Shown here piece by piece: positions 9,320 through 19,800 of a stretch of DNA of 64,000 nt (within the stretch, counting starts at the first letter, position 1; every line of letters begins with the position of its first letter). The notes beneath the pieces were generated by a model that had not been told where the DNA came from, ran no database searches, and was given only the letters and a program-made list of their open reading frames with translations. Origin of the DNA: Caenorhabditis remanei (taxonomy: Eukaryota > Nematoda > Chromadorea > Rhabditida > Rhabditidae); assembly GCF_010183535.1 (NCBI RefSeq), contig NC_071330.1:17527717-17591716 (forward strand), read 5' to 3'. The position numbers and the translations under genes are program-made.

Positions 9320-12300
9320 TCAACTTCCAACATACACTCTTTTTGGCAACGTGGATCCACGTGGCGTCGGAAGACGAGACCTCGGCGTCGGGATTCTGGA
9401 AGTTCCGGGTGCTCCACCTGCTCCACCACCAAGTTTATTTAGGGCGTGAGCTCCGTCAATCGACTTGCTCGAGCACAGTGAGCCAAGCGATGAATGGGTT
9501 GAAGTTGACTGGCGATTCGCGTCTTGATCGCTGTGCCATGACATTTTTCGTTCGGTCTCTTGACCACCTTGGGCGGCGCGGCGGAGAGCTGGAAATATGA
9601 AAAATTATAGAAATTTCTTACTATTTTCAGTCAATTTTCAGATATTTATATTGATATTTATAGCATGTTTAGCTTGATAGCATCACTAGCAGACCAAAAT
9701 GATAACTAGCAGACCAATGTTGAGAGCTAGCAGACCAAGTAATTTTTGATTGAAAAATCGCAATATTGAAGTGATTTTCATCATTTCTAAACTAAAATCA
9801 CGATTTTCGGGGTAATTTCGTTATTTTTGAACGAAAATCAAGATTTTTGTGCTCTATTTCGTCTTATTTTTTCAATTTCCAGTCTGTTTTTTCTTGAAAT
9901 GTTCGTTCTCTTACCCTCCTCCTGCATCTGTATCAAATCTTGAAGTCCCTCGATATTCGACGCTGTTCCAGACGTCATGTTCACACCAGAACGAGTGCCG
10001 ATTGATGACGCGACGGAAGCGGGTCGTGATGGTGTCGACGGATTTATGGTTACTGTTGGTGGAACGGATTTCTGCGAGGTGTTATTGGCAGCGGCAGTGG
10101 AGAAGGAAGATGGCTGAAAATTTCAGTCTGAAATTGGATAAAAACTCGAATTTTCAAGTTTTTGAAGTTAAAGTTAGAAAATTAGGAAAAAAGTTAATTA
10201 CCCTTTTAATTATCTAATTAGTAATTTCGTTAATTTATATACCATTCTTATTCCCGAAATCGCTCTTCTCGTAGTCGTCGTCGTCGTGACTACACTCGAC
10301 TTCGACATCATCGCCGTCGAATTCTGTTTTTGTGGGCGGGGCGTCGAGTTTACGTTGTGCACACGGAGCACACTTCTTGTGGTTCTCGATGACAATGGTG
10401 TCTCGTAGGGGGTGGAGTTTCCGTTGATTTGTTGTTGCTGAGAAGACGGTGTAAACTTTTGAAGACGTGCCAGCGTGCTCTGGAAAGTTAGGGTTAGGAA
10501 AAAAACGAAACACGCGGGAAAGGCGCGCCAGATTAGAGGTTTTTAGTGAGTTTTTAGTGGGTTAGAAGGCAAAAACCATCACTCCAGTTATATCTTACCG
10601 AATGTTTAACATTGAAAGTGGCACTTCCATTCGAATTTCTCATAAACTGTTCGTTGTTTGTCGATGGCCGTGGACTAACAGACGTGCTTCGTCCGGTTCT
10701 TCCACCATTCATCGTATCGTATCCAGCGTGTCCTCCACCGTCTGTCGTTGTTGTCTCCTCTTCGACTCGAACCAACGATTGTGTCATTGCAGTCATATTC
10801 CGATTAAGGGAGAGGCCTGGAATGGGGGAATTTAGATGAAAATGGTGGGATTTGAGAGCTGAAACTAAGATGAGGCGGTGCAAAAATGTGTGAAAATTGC
10901 AGATTTTGAGGTTGGAAATTGAGTCTCGCAGCTAAAATTTGCGCATTTTCAGCTATTTTTAGCCGATATCACATCAAAATGATGATTTTGGGGCGAAATA
11001 AGTGTATTTTGACAAGAAAAATCTTGAAAAATTGAGGTTTTCAGTGAAAACAGAGAGAAAAATATAACTGAAAATGACTCATTTTTCAGTGATTTTTTAT
11101 TTATTTTCGGTTTCGAAATGCCTCGGTTTTCAAACGTCTCGCAGCTGAAAATTGGGGAACAAAAGGGAAATTTTCGAAAATTTTGCACACTTTCATCTTA
11201 AAAAATCTTGAAAAATCGAGTTTTCCATTCATCGGAAGTTCGTTTTTCTGCATTTTTCAGAAGGATATAACTAAAAAAAATGAATTTTTGATGATTTTGA
11301 AGCGAAAAATCTTGAAAAATTGAGTTTTTAACTCAAAAAATGCAATTCTCACAATAAAAACGTGCTCTACAACAACTTGCCTTGCATTTCATGCTCAAGA
11401 CCATCAACGACAACATTACTATTCACAATATCAACTACTTTTTCTTCTTTTTCTTCTTGCGCATCGAAAAAGATATCTTCCTCATCGTCATCACTATTCT
11501 GATAATTCAATACGAGTCCAGAATCTTCGAGAAGAACCGAAGAGACGACAGACAAATTATCAGGTGACGAAGAGCGCTCTAGAAGCCATTCGGACACTTT
11601 GGCGCCAGGTGGAAGACGTGGCAGACCGGGGGATGGTGGGATATTCTGGATGTACGATGGGGGATGATTCTGAGGATTCTGAATCTGCTGATTTCCGGCT
11701 ACAGAAGCATTCAGATTCAATGCATTCCGTTGCTCATTTCTCTCGATTCCTCTCAACAATATCGCCAGAAGCTCCGCCTCCTCATCGTCCATCGGTTCCA
11801 CTTCTCGTCGTTGTTCATCTGGAAGTGACGCTTGTCGTTGTATTTTCACAGGCGCCGCGTCAAGCCGAGAGCGTCCTCCGTGTTGTGAAGCTGGTGCCGA
11901 TGTGACGACGTCGACGTCTTCTGAAGCGGTGGCTGGGCGGGGCGACGCATTCAGTGAGTTCTCCTCGGAATGCTCCTCGCGCACCACGGAGAGATCCTTT
12001 CGCTGACGAGTACGATCGACTTTTTTGGCTGAAAATATTACAAAGACAACACATGACAACATATATATTTTTTGATTTTCAGACTTTTCATAAAAAATGT
12101 GAATCATGCAATAAAATTTCGCGGAAAAAACGAAAAATATCGGTGCTTTTTATATCATTTTCATGCATTTTTTACCTCTTTTCGCTTGTGATTTGGCGAT
12201 TTGTTTGCTGAGTATCGACGCGCTTGCAGGAAGATTGATCTTGTAGATGTTGCACATCGTTCCTTGGTCGATTGAAGTTTTTTGGTCCTCCTGCAACGAA

Positions 12301-12845
12301 AATTTTGAATTAAAATTGTAAAATATTGAATTTTTCCTAGATTTGACGAAAATTTGCGAAAATTAAGTCAGTATGGCGCGCCTTGGCCGCTTTTTCAGAA
12401 ATTAATTGAAAAATGTTGATGCTGGGCGCACCTTAGGCGCGTTTCTTTCAGCGAAGAAAACTGCGAAAATTTCATAAAAATTAGATGTCAGTCGCACCTT
12501 TGGCGCGTTTTTTCAACGAAAATTGCGAAAATTCGTTGATTTTGAGAAACCTAGAGAGTTTTGGACGCATTACCAATTAAAAACTTTAAAAAATCGTGTC
12601 ATATCTGGCGCACCTTTGGCGCGTTTCTTGTTCTGTTTCTCCCGATTACGAAACAAGCGATTTCGATGCAGTTTTCTGCTATTTTTGAATATTGTGTCGA
12701 GTTAATTAATTTTTGAAATATTTTGACACCTGGCGCACCTTCGACGCGTTTTGAATTCAGGAAAAACACTCACTTCTAGCTCTTCGTCATCAATTGTGAA
12801 TTCGTAGGCCATTTTCTTCGGTTGGGAAGCAGTGGCTGCAGCCAT
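9320..12845 (-). CDS. Low-complexity protein with SLAIN-like helix and SxIP-like motifs; putative microtubule plus-end factor
   Basis: Exons about 12774-12845, 12178-12291, 11381-12028, 10601-10816, 10244-10480, 9919-10106 and 9320-9588 join in frame. The product starts MAAATASQPKKMAYEFTIDDEELE. It has an acidic/serine-rich middle, Gln/Thr-rich stretches, then LQDLIQMQEEALRR and a tail PGTSRIPTPRSRLPTPRGS. The LQxLxxMQEExLR helix resembles the conserved helix of SLAIN1/2. The S-R-I-P and R-L-P repeats resemble EB-protein-binding SxIP motifs. A role at microtubule plus ends is an inference from these short motifs only. The intron between exons 3 and 4 begins with GC rather than GT. The last exon may instead splice at a GTATGT donor near 9328 into exons further down. 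The ATG at 12845 was chosen as the first in-frame Met; a second Met lies 11 codons later. Confidence 0.6.
12370..12750. repeat. Interspersed 'gcgccaaagg' repeat cluster in intron 1 of the SLAIN-like gene
   Basis: Five copies of a '(tg)gcgcaccttnggcgcgttt' unit occur near 12372, 12426, 12490, 12608 and 12731. Each is followed by an AT-rich spacer of 40-100 bp. It is the reverse orientation of the 1.2-1.6 kb cluster. Same type of position (intron), different gene. Confidence 0.65.
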
Positions 12846-13240
12846 TTCTGGCGGTGAGAGTGTCCTGTAAATTGGTTTTCTGATGATGATTCTGAAGAAT
12901 CCAATAAAATTGAGAAATTAGAGCGATTCGAATGAGAAGATAAAAAACATTCGAGAATTGGAAAGCTGGGAGAAATAGTGTGGAAAGAGAGGAGACGCAG
13001 AGACAAAAGAGGAGGAAAGTGCGCGATAATCCGGTCTCCTCACTTGCTTCTTCTCCTCAATTTCTATTGATCGTCATCGGTGAGAGAGTGTGCGGAACGA
13101 GGAGACGCAGAGCAAAGTGCGGTGGAGCGCGACTGCACTAATTAGAAAAATACTCGTTTTTAACTGGTTTTAGACGTTTTGGCGTTGTTTTCTTGAATTC
13201 TCAATTTCAGAAATCTTCGATTAACAAAAACTGATTTCAG
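12846..13240. promoter_or_regulatory. Divergent intergenic region (possible bidirectional promoter)
   Basis: The SLAIN-like gene starts leftward at 12845. A first exon with MTKKSIELSDLPPE starts rightward at 13241, behind 'aaaactgatttcag'. The ~400 bp between them are purine-rich and include two related blocks, 'gaggagacgcagagacaaa' and 'gaggagacgcagagcaaag', about 95 bp apart. The gagacgcaga element matches a GC-box-like motif often seen upstream of housekeeping nematode genes (CTGCGTCTC on the other strand). Confidence 0.4.
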
Positions 13241-13326
13241 ATGACCAAAAAATCAATCGAATTATCGGATTTACCACCGGAAATCCTGCAATTATTGGTG
13301 GAGAATTGCGATTTGATCACCAGGTT
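13241..13326 (+). pseudogene. Orphan first exon of an F-box-like gene
   Basis: ATG at 13241 directly follows a TTTCAG and opens 28 codons, MTKKSIELSDLPPEILQLLV..., ending at a CAG|GTTTGA donor. 'LSDLPPEILQLLVENC' is the start of an F-box helix. F-box proteins are SCF ubiquitin-ligase adaptors. No continuing F-box or repeat exons exist. The next sequence (13.35 kb onward) is a broken piece of exos-4.2. Best read as a truncated gene or a recycled first exon. Confidence 0.4.
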
Positions 13327-13345
13327 TGATATTTTTTCCACTTCT

Positions 13346-13950
13346 CATGATGCCCCCCACTAATGCGGTGTTTTTGGATCTTCATCAACAAATATCCTGG
13401 AAAAGTGATTGATATCGAAGTGACCGTTCTCTCGGACGATGGAGGTGTTCTGTCAACAGCTATCACCGCTGTCACTCTCGCTTTGGCTCATTCTGGAATA
13501 GAACATATGGGATTGACAGCTAGCGCTCATGTGGCATTAAGGTAGCAGAATTTACTGAATTCTTACCCATGAAAACGTTATTTTTCAGACAAAACGGCGA
13601 TTATATGACCGACCCAAGCACATCTGAAGCAGAGGACGCCATCGGCGGAGTGACTTTCGCGTTCGTCCCAAATCTCGGGCAAACAACATCAGAAAGAACA
13701 ACAGAATCATCATCGAGCTTCTCGAGCAGAAGTTCGCAAATGCGAAAGAAGGGTGAGTCCGCATTTAGAATTCTTTGAAAATCGAAACAATAATTTCAGT
13801 GCGAAACCAGAATCAGTCAACGTCACATTCGCAGATTTCGACGGTGTTCTGTATAAAGTGTCGAATCCGGATGGTGTGAAGACAAGAATCATTGTAAGAA
13901 AATTCAAAATAAAAGGAGAAACGAAATGCAATGAAGTTCTCAAAGCTTGA
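13346..13950 (+). pseudogene. Internally deleted copy of the exos-4.2 / arx-4 junction
   Basis: Near-identical in order to 45.27-46.55 kb but with two internal deletions. 'tgcggtgtttttgga' (parent ~45275) joins directly to the parent's ~45525 position. This is followed by the exos-4.2 third-exon text [31 protein letters not shown], which then joins at 13685 to the arx-4 first exon (parent ~46280). The arx-4 exon 1-exon 2 intron is kept (short, ~60 bp). Exon 2 continues with the parental frame ([21 protein letters not shown]) to about 13895. Frames of the joined pieces do not make one protein. It is a dead copy or a template for a chimeric transcript. Confidence 0.85.
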
Positions 13951-14666
13951 TTTCTGTCTGGAATGGAAGAAGTGGAAGATCTACTCAAAGAATATAATTG
14001 TTTTTGTTCGGTAAGCTTGTCTCTTTGTATTGTTCCGAACTTTCTCTCTTTCCCCTGTGTTTTATGAGATTTTTCAGGCGTCTTCTCCTTCTTCTTCTCC
14101 TTCTTCTTCTCCTTCTTCAAGCTGATACTTCCATGGACACCATTATAATCCGGTAAGCCTGTCTCTAACACTGTTCCGTATATACTTTTATCCCGTAGGT
14201 TCAATTCTTCAATCTTCAGACTCTTCTGCTCCTCCTCTTTGCCACATCGTCTCTGCCTTTTCCTTAAATTTGTGTGTTTTTATCTTGTAATAAATGTTTA
14301 ATTTCCTTTGTTCTCTTCAACATTATTTTTTAATCGTTCGATACCTTCTTCGAGAGAAAATACTTTATCGAAGCGCGCTGATGAAAATTGCGCCTCTTAT
14401 CCCTGAATCGTTCGTTTATTCAATTTTCTCTTTTCGGGCCACATTCTTCATATCTTTCACATCTGTGTTACTTCTAGAGGAACGTTTATGTGTGTTATTC
14501 AACAACAGTAAACGGTATGTACTAAAATGACGGTTTTATTACTACTTTTGTAAGCTTACAAGTAACGGTGTGGGAAAGGAAAGAAGAGGGAGCGAGAGAG
14601 AAAGGGGGAGAGAGAGACGCATGGACGACGAGAAGAATCATCAGACACGATGTGCTGCCACTAGTC

Positions 14667-14998
14667 TTACTCGAAATCCTTCTTTTTGGCCTCTTCACTT
14701 TTCGAGCCGGATAGTTTCTCCAGAATCATTTTTTTTCTCTGCTCGTTCAGACAGTCGTATTCGTCCAAGGAATCGACGAATTTCACAATTCTGCAAAATT
14801 TTTTAATTAGTTGGGTATAAATTCATTTACGAACTCCTTTCTGATTGCAGTCTCCGAACGATCCGAGGTTCTTGAATCCTTGAAATACTTAGCAATTGTG
14901 TCCACATTGATCTTCTTGTCGGCTTCGCACGCCTTAACAACGCAGAAGAACAAGGCTCCTAGCTCTTGCTCTGACCATTGTGTCTTTGATTCCGACAT
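14667..14998 (-). CDS. Small unrecognised two-exon gene, probably frame-disrupted
   Basis: The first exon opens MSESKTQWSEQELGALFFCV and continues ~56 codons of amphipathic helix to a TTC|GTAAAT donor at about 14831. After a 42-nt intron ending TTTTGCAG, the best downstream frame reads IVKFVDSLDEYDCLNEQRKK to a stop at 14667. That frame does not match the phase of the donor; the phase-correct frame gives an unrelated basic tail. So either a 1-nt lesion is present or the exon limits are wrong. No family is recognised. It lies inside the 13-17 kb mosaic, on the opposite strand to the other fragments. Confidence 0.4.
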
Positions 14999-15269
14999 TG
15001 CAGTTACAGAATAGCAAGTGATATCGATGAGAATATTTATTCAGGAGAAATATTTTTGATGACGATTTTAGGGGCAGATTACGTCATCAATCGTGGAATA
15101 TTTTTTCAGTTCACGTTTTTACGAATTTCAAGAGGTCTTTTTATTTTTGACGTGTAACGTAATTATGAAATTTTTCATCAAAAACCATGCTTTCCTTAAA
15201 GTTCTGATCTTTTTAAATATCAATATCCCATATTTTCAGCTTTCAGGAGTGAATCCCGATAGAGAAACT

Positions 15270-15714
15270 GACTGAAATCACAATATTCTAATGAGTTTCG
15301 TGTTTCTCAGCTGAATATTCTTGACATTTTCTCTCGTTGCATATTATGCTCTCAGTCAAATGATCTTAAAAAATGCTAACATTCTAAAAATAATCTTGTA
15401 TTTCATAATGTTTCAGCCTCCTTGCACAAAGAATAGTTGTGTTCTTGTTGAATTCTATGGCGTGTCACGTGGAAGGCGACCAGAAGGTACAAGTTGGAAG
15501 TTATGGAGCAATTGAGATGATTTTGGATCAAATCAATCGAAAACATACAGCCAACATTTGTGATGACGTCATGGAAGTTGGATGGAGTTTTCTATGGAAT
15601 ATCACAGACGAGACACCAGTGAACTGTGAATTGTTCCTCAATGCGAATGGTTTGGATTTGTTCCAAAAGTGTTACGAAGCGTTCAAATCGGAGAGAGAAC
15701 TGGTTCGGAACATT
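15270..15714 (+). pseudogene. zer-1 fragment (armadillo-repeat exon), displaced copy
   Basis: 15420-15714 is almost identical to zer-1 positions ~22943-23232, including VFLLNSMACHVEGDQK-type text, though the local frame is broken upstream. Just before it, 'gtttcagcc..' retains the parental intron acceptor, but ~55 bp of exon are missing between 'tttcagcc' and 'acaaagaatag'. 15270-15400 resembles the zer-1 intron at 21.98-22.1 kb. At 15714 it breaks off inside the exon and joins an upstream zer-1 exon. Confidence 0.85.
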
Positions 15715-16374
15715 AATAACAGCACGTGCGCCCAATGTAACTCGTCTATTCCTTCCGAGAATACCGAATAAACGGAGTACAGTGGATGAGGAGGAACAGA
15801 ATACTCATGTCATTTTAAGCAAAATTCTCTCGCCACTTCAGAAATTGGAGGTGTTGGATTTGTCATATTGGAGTAAAACCGACGATATGAGATGTCTTCA
15901 GCCACTTTCAAATACACTTACTTGCCTAATTCTGTATGATGTTCCAGATCTATACCATGCGATTTCAAACATTTGCCACATGACTGAAATAAGGTGGGCA
16001 GAGTGGTTATCAACAAAAAAAGTGTGTGATCTAATAAATAAACTGAGTAAAATAACAATATTCTAATTAGTTTCGTATTGAATATGCTTATGGTCTCAGT
16101 CAAAACAATCTTAAAAGTAATAGCAACAGTTTAAAAATGTTTTTCCAGAATTCTCGACAAATCTCAATCGAATCGTGACACTGGAATGTATCCTCATCCG
16201 GTGACAACACTCAACAAAATGGTTGTAAGCCTTCCGCACATGACTCATCTCGACATCTCCTCCACCAACCTCGCAACTCAACCATCGTCTCAAGACAATC
16301 CGGCACGCTATCGAGAATCAGTTCGTACCGATATTTGTGGTCTTCAATCTCTCGTTCGACCACTCAAATATCGA
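15715..16374 (+). pseudogene. zer-1 fragment (leucine-rich repeat exons), out of order
   Basis: Matches zer-1 ~21690-22343, with the intron between the two exons retained (about 15993-16149). In zer-1 this segment lies before, not after, the piece at 15.4-15.7 kb, so the order is swapped. Exon text such as RLFLPRIPNKRSTVDEEEQN and DISSTNLATQPSSQDNPARY is preserved with few changes. The right end at 16374 joins abruptly to a nog-1 exon. Confidence 0.85.
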
Positions 16375-16830
16375 TGACTATATTCTTGACTTGATTCCAG
16401 AAATCTGGGAAGGACACAATTTCGCGGATTTCGTTGATCCAGAGATTCAACAAAAGCTTCTAAAAGAGGAGGAACTTCTCGAAGAAGCCGGAGAGTATGA
16501 GTCAGATTTGGATAGTGACGATGAGGAGACGAAAGAGAAGATGTCACAAGCACTACAAATCAGAAAGAAAGAGAAGTTGCTCACATTGGAACACACTGTT
16601 AACAAGAGAATCGCACGATTGGAACATGGGTTGGGAGAAATGGGTGTGGATATTGATACGAAGAAGATGAAGAATCTACAAGGACAGCCATAGCTCGGAA
16701 AGAAGGTTTGTTTTGTCGCTCTACTTCAAGATTACTCATTTCTATTGATTCTCTTTTCAGATGAAAGTTGAACGATCCCGTAGTCTCAGTACCGTCCGTC
16801 CATCTCCACGTGGCCAAACAGAAAGCTGAA
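16375..16830 (+). pseudogene. C-terminal fragment of a NOG1/GTPBP4 nucleolar GTPase gene
   Basis: Reads DLIPEIWEGHNFADFVDPEI, then an acidic/basic region (EEAGEYESDLDSDDEE) and LEHGLGEMGVDIDTKKMKN. This is the segment after the G domain of NOG1, a 60S ribosome-assembly GTPase (NIADFxDP..., then the GVD..K signature). A stop after QGQP at 16693 and a small following exon (KVERSRSLSTVRPSPRG) show frame decay. The GTPase domain itself is absent. It is fused in place to the zer-1 fragment, so a fused transcript is possible. Confidence 0.8.
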
Positions 16831-19800
16831 AATCCAGAAGAATCGATAATTCTGGAGTCAGGAGACGTCGAAAAGAAGAGAAAGTGAGGACTGAAAAAGA
16901 AAAAATTCAAGGCAGCAGGGATTTGCAGACCAGTTGCGAAGAGTTTCACAGAAAATTGAGAGAAAAAATGATGAAAAAGTGTAGAAAAAAGACATTTTTC
17001 CGAAATATGAGGCTTCATTTTCCTATAATAGTCCTCATTTTGATACAAAGAAGAGTCCACTGCTGATGATGGCCGTGCTCTTCTTCTAGGTACTTATTTT
17101 TCTCTTGTCCAGTGGGCAACGGCCGAAACAAGCATTTAACATTAACAGGTGCTTGATGCGTACTGAAGTGACGTGATACACAGATTGAATAGATACAGAT
17201 GATATGGGGGACTGCATAAAACACGTCAAAGGCACGCCAGGGGAGTGATAACAAGAAGAAAACGGGAATTTAAGAGATTTCCATTCCATTTTTGCTTTTC
17301 GGTCGGACACTCTGGCTCTCGGAGGAAGGAGTTGATTCCAGTTGTTTTTTATACGATCAAGAAAACAACAAAACACTTGAGAAGTGGACAAATATTCTGT
17401 GATCTCATTTGTTTGGCTATTCATATATTTCCTTGCTCACGAATTCTCTCTTTGTGTTAGAACTGTTAGAAATTCTCAGAAGAATACTGTCGCAGTTTAA
17501 TGCTGAAATTGCAGGTGTTTGCGGACAGTGCAACTTACTCGACGCACAGGACGTTTTTCAATTTATTTTTTATGATTTTAAATAGTTTCTTCTTTCTTCA
17601 CTTCACTCGTCTCAATATTATAATAGACAACTCATAAATTCCCTTTACATTTTTTTTTTCGAAAAATAGATAATCAAACGGAATGAATAAAATAGAAGAG
17701 GAGGGCAAAGAAACCTGTCTTCCTGATCCAAATCGATTCCAATCCTTACACTATTCATTCGTTTCTCTTCCATTTATTCTTCATCTCACGCAGCTTTGTC
17801 TTCACTCATTCTTCTTGTTTTCTTCATCGTAAAACAACCGATTGGACACTTGCCAGCTTTTTTCGCCATAAAATATCTAATTAGGTGTCCGCATCTTCGG
17901 AGATTCTCCTCTGATTTGTTGCCATTCGTTTTTATGTTCACCAACGCCACTTCGCTTGTTTTATTTAAATTAATCTTCATTTCCGGCTGAAAATCCATTT
18001 TCCTTTAAATGGCTCGCTGTGCTTTCTCCCTCTCTGACTATATCTTCTCATTCAAAAAGCTAGTTTTTAATTTTCCTCTCTTTAAGATATCTTTATGAAT
18101 ATGCATTTCTCATTCGTTTCTCTCTTTCAGTGCTCACTCTGCTCCCAAATGGATTATAAAAAACTGACTCATTCAGCCACAATTTCTCTCATTTTATTTT
18201 TTCTCGAAAATAACAAAAATTCAGACACCCGTAGTCGACGCGCGCATATTGGTTGTTGCTTCCGTTGAAGAAAATATTTTCTTTTCGATTATTCGTTATT
18301 ATTTCTTAATGAGTTTGTAACTTTATACGACGGAGCTGAATTCAATTATAAGAAAAATTCATTCGATAGGGAGAGTCGTATGCGTAATCGACCCATATGA
18401 TTCAGATCGTTATCTTATCAATCTCACGGTCGGTGTTCCCATTCGGTCATTTAGTCATTATGTATTAGTTTTACTTTCCTTACTTCTTCACAGAAAATCA
18501 CCATTTTATCCAGAAATTTAGTGTACACATTACACGGCTCACATGAGAGATCAATGTTTGAACTGCTCATGGGAAAACACGACTTTTCTCATTATCAACA
18601 ACTGAAAACACTCCTAGTTTTTTTTCCCTTAGAATCATGATCTTACAAAAAAGAGTAGTTTCCTGTTATTCAATGCTCTCGCCGTCTCTTCCAAACACAT
18701 CACTGTCCGGTGATATTTGTCTAACCTAAACCGGCTCTCTTTCCGAATCAAAAAGAAAAGAAAGCCTTGCATGTTTCCGGGAGGTTCCTTCATTGATTCG
18801 TTCGAAGCGATTTTATGAGAATTGGAGAATTTTCGTTGAATTGACCTCTATGTACTTTCTATCCACGCTTTCCATTCAGCTGGTCAAATGACCGTGACAA
18901 GTGTTGAGAAGAAATAAAGTGCGTTCTAGCAGTTGTTCTCGTCATTAAAGCCTGCTGATCTGAGTTTTCTCTCATCCAAACTCTTCTCTTCATTTTCTGG
19001 TCTCATATTAGTTTTCCGTCTGATTCTTTTTGCTGGAGCTTTTAATATTACTTGATTCATTTCTTCAGACAAATACATTTTTTCAACAAAAAATATTTTG
19101 AAAAACTAGAAATAACAAAATTAAGATATTTTTCTCAGTCAGGTGCTCATCATAGAAGATTTCTGATATCTATATATTTCTTGTAAACAAATCCAAACTT
19201 TTGTCGTCACACTCATTTGAATTGAGTAAATTTCATACAATTTCTATCATGCATCATCGTCATCATCATTGTGAATGGAAAAAACGATGAAAAAAGTGAA
19301 AAAAGTAAACGATGCGTATGTGTATGTGCACTAGCTCGAGACCGTATGACGACACACACAAAGTGTGTCTTCATCATCATCACTATGTCTGCGTTTCTTG
19401 ATTTTATATGATCAACCCATGTCCTGTCCCTTCTCTGTCCTCTTTTCTCGCTTTTCCGCCGTTTCCCGATGTCTGCCCGGGGGCCGGGCGCGCTATTTTA
19501 TTGATTTTCGGGACGAAACACCACAAAGAATACTAGTGGAATGGGGAGAAAAAAAGGATGAAAAAGAAACGGCTACGTCTTCTTGCTGTTTTCGTCTTCT
19601 ATCGACGTCGTCGTCGGCGGCGGCGGCGGCAACAGCGCCGACGTCTCCGTTGTCGTCAACTCCTAGTGCCCCACTTTTTTTCTTCTCTCTCTTCTCTTTT
19701 CCCACTCCAGAGACTCTTTCCGTGAGCAACAACGTCGTCTGTGTCGCCAGAAGAAAAGAGGAGCGGTGAGGAGAGAGAGAGTGAATGCCTTCTACTTCAA

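Noticed and set aside
13241..16830. Helitron as the carrier of the gene fragments
   Set aside because: I could not find a convincing 5' TC and 3' CTRR-hairpin pair around the mosaic by eye, so no carrier is claimed.
17786..17998. 70-codon minus-strand frame as a major-sperm-protein-like gene
   Set aside because: Only a faint strand-like resemblance, no promoter or acceptor signal, wrong length for the domain.
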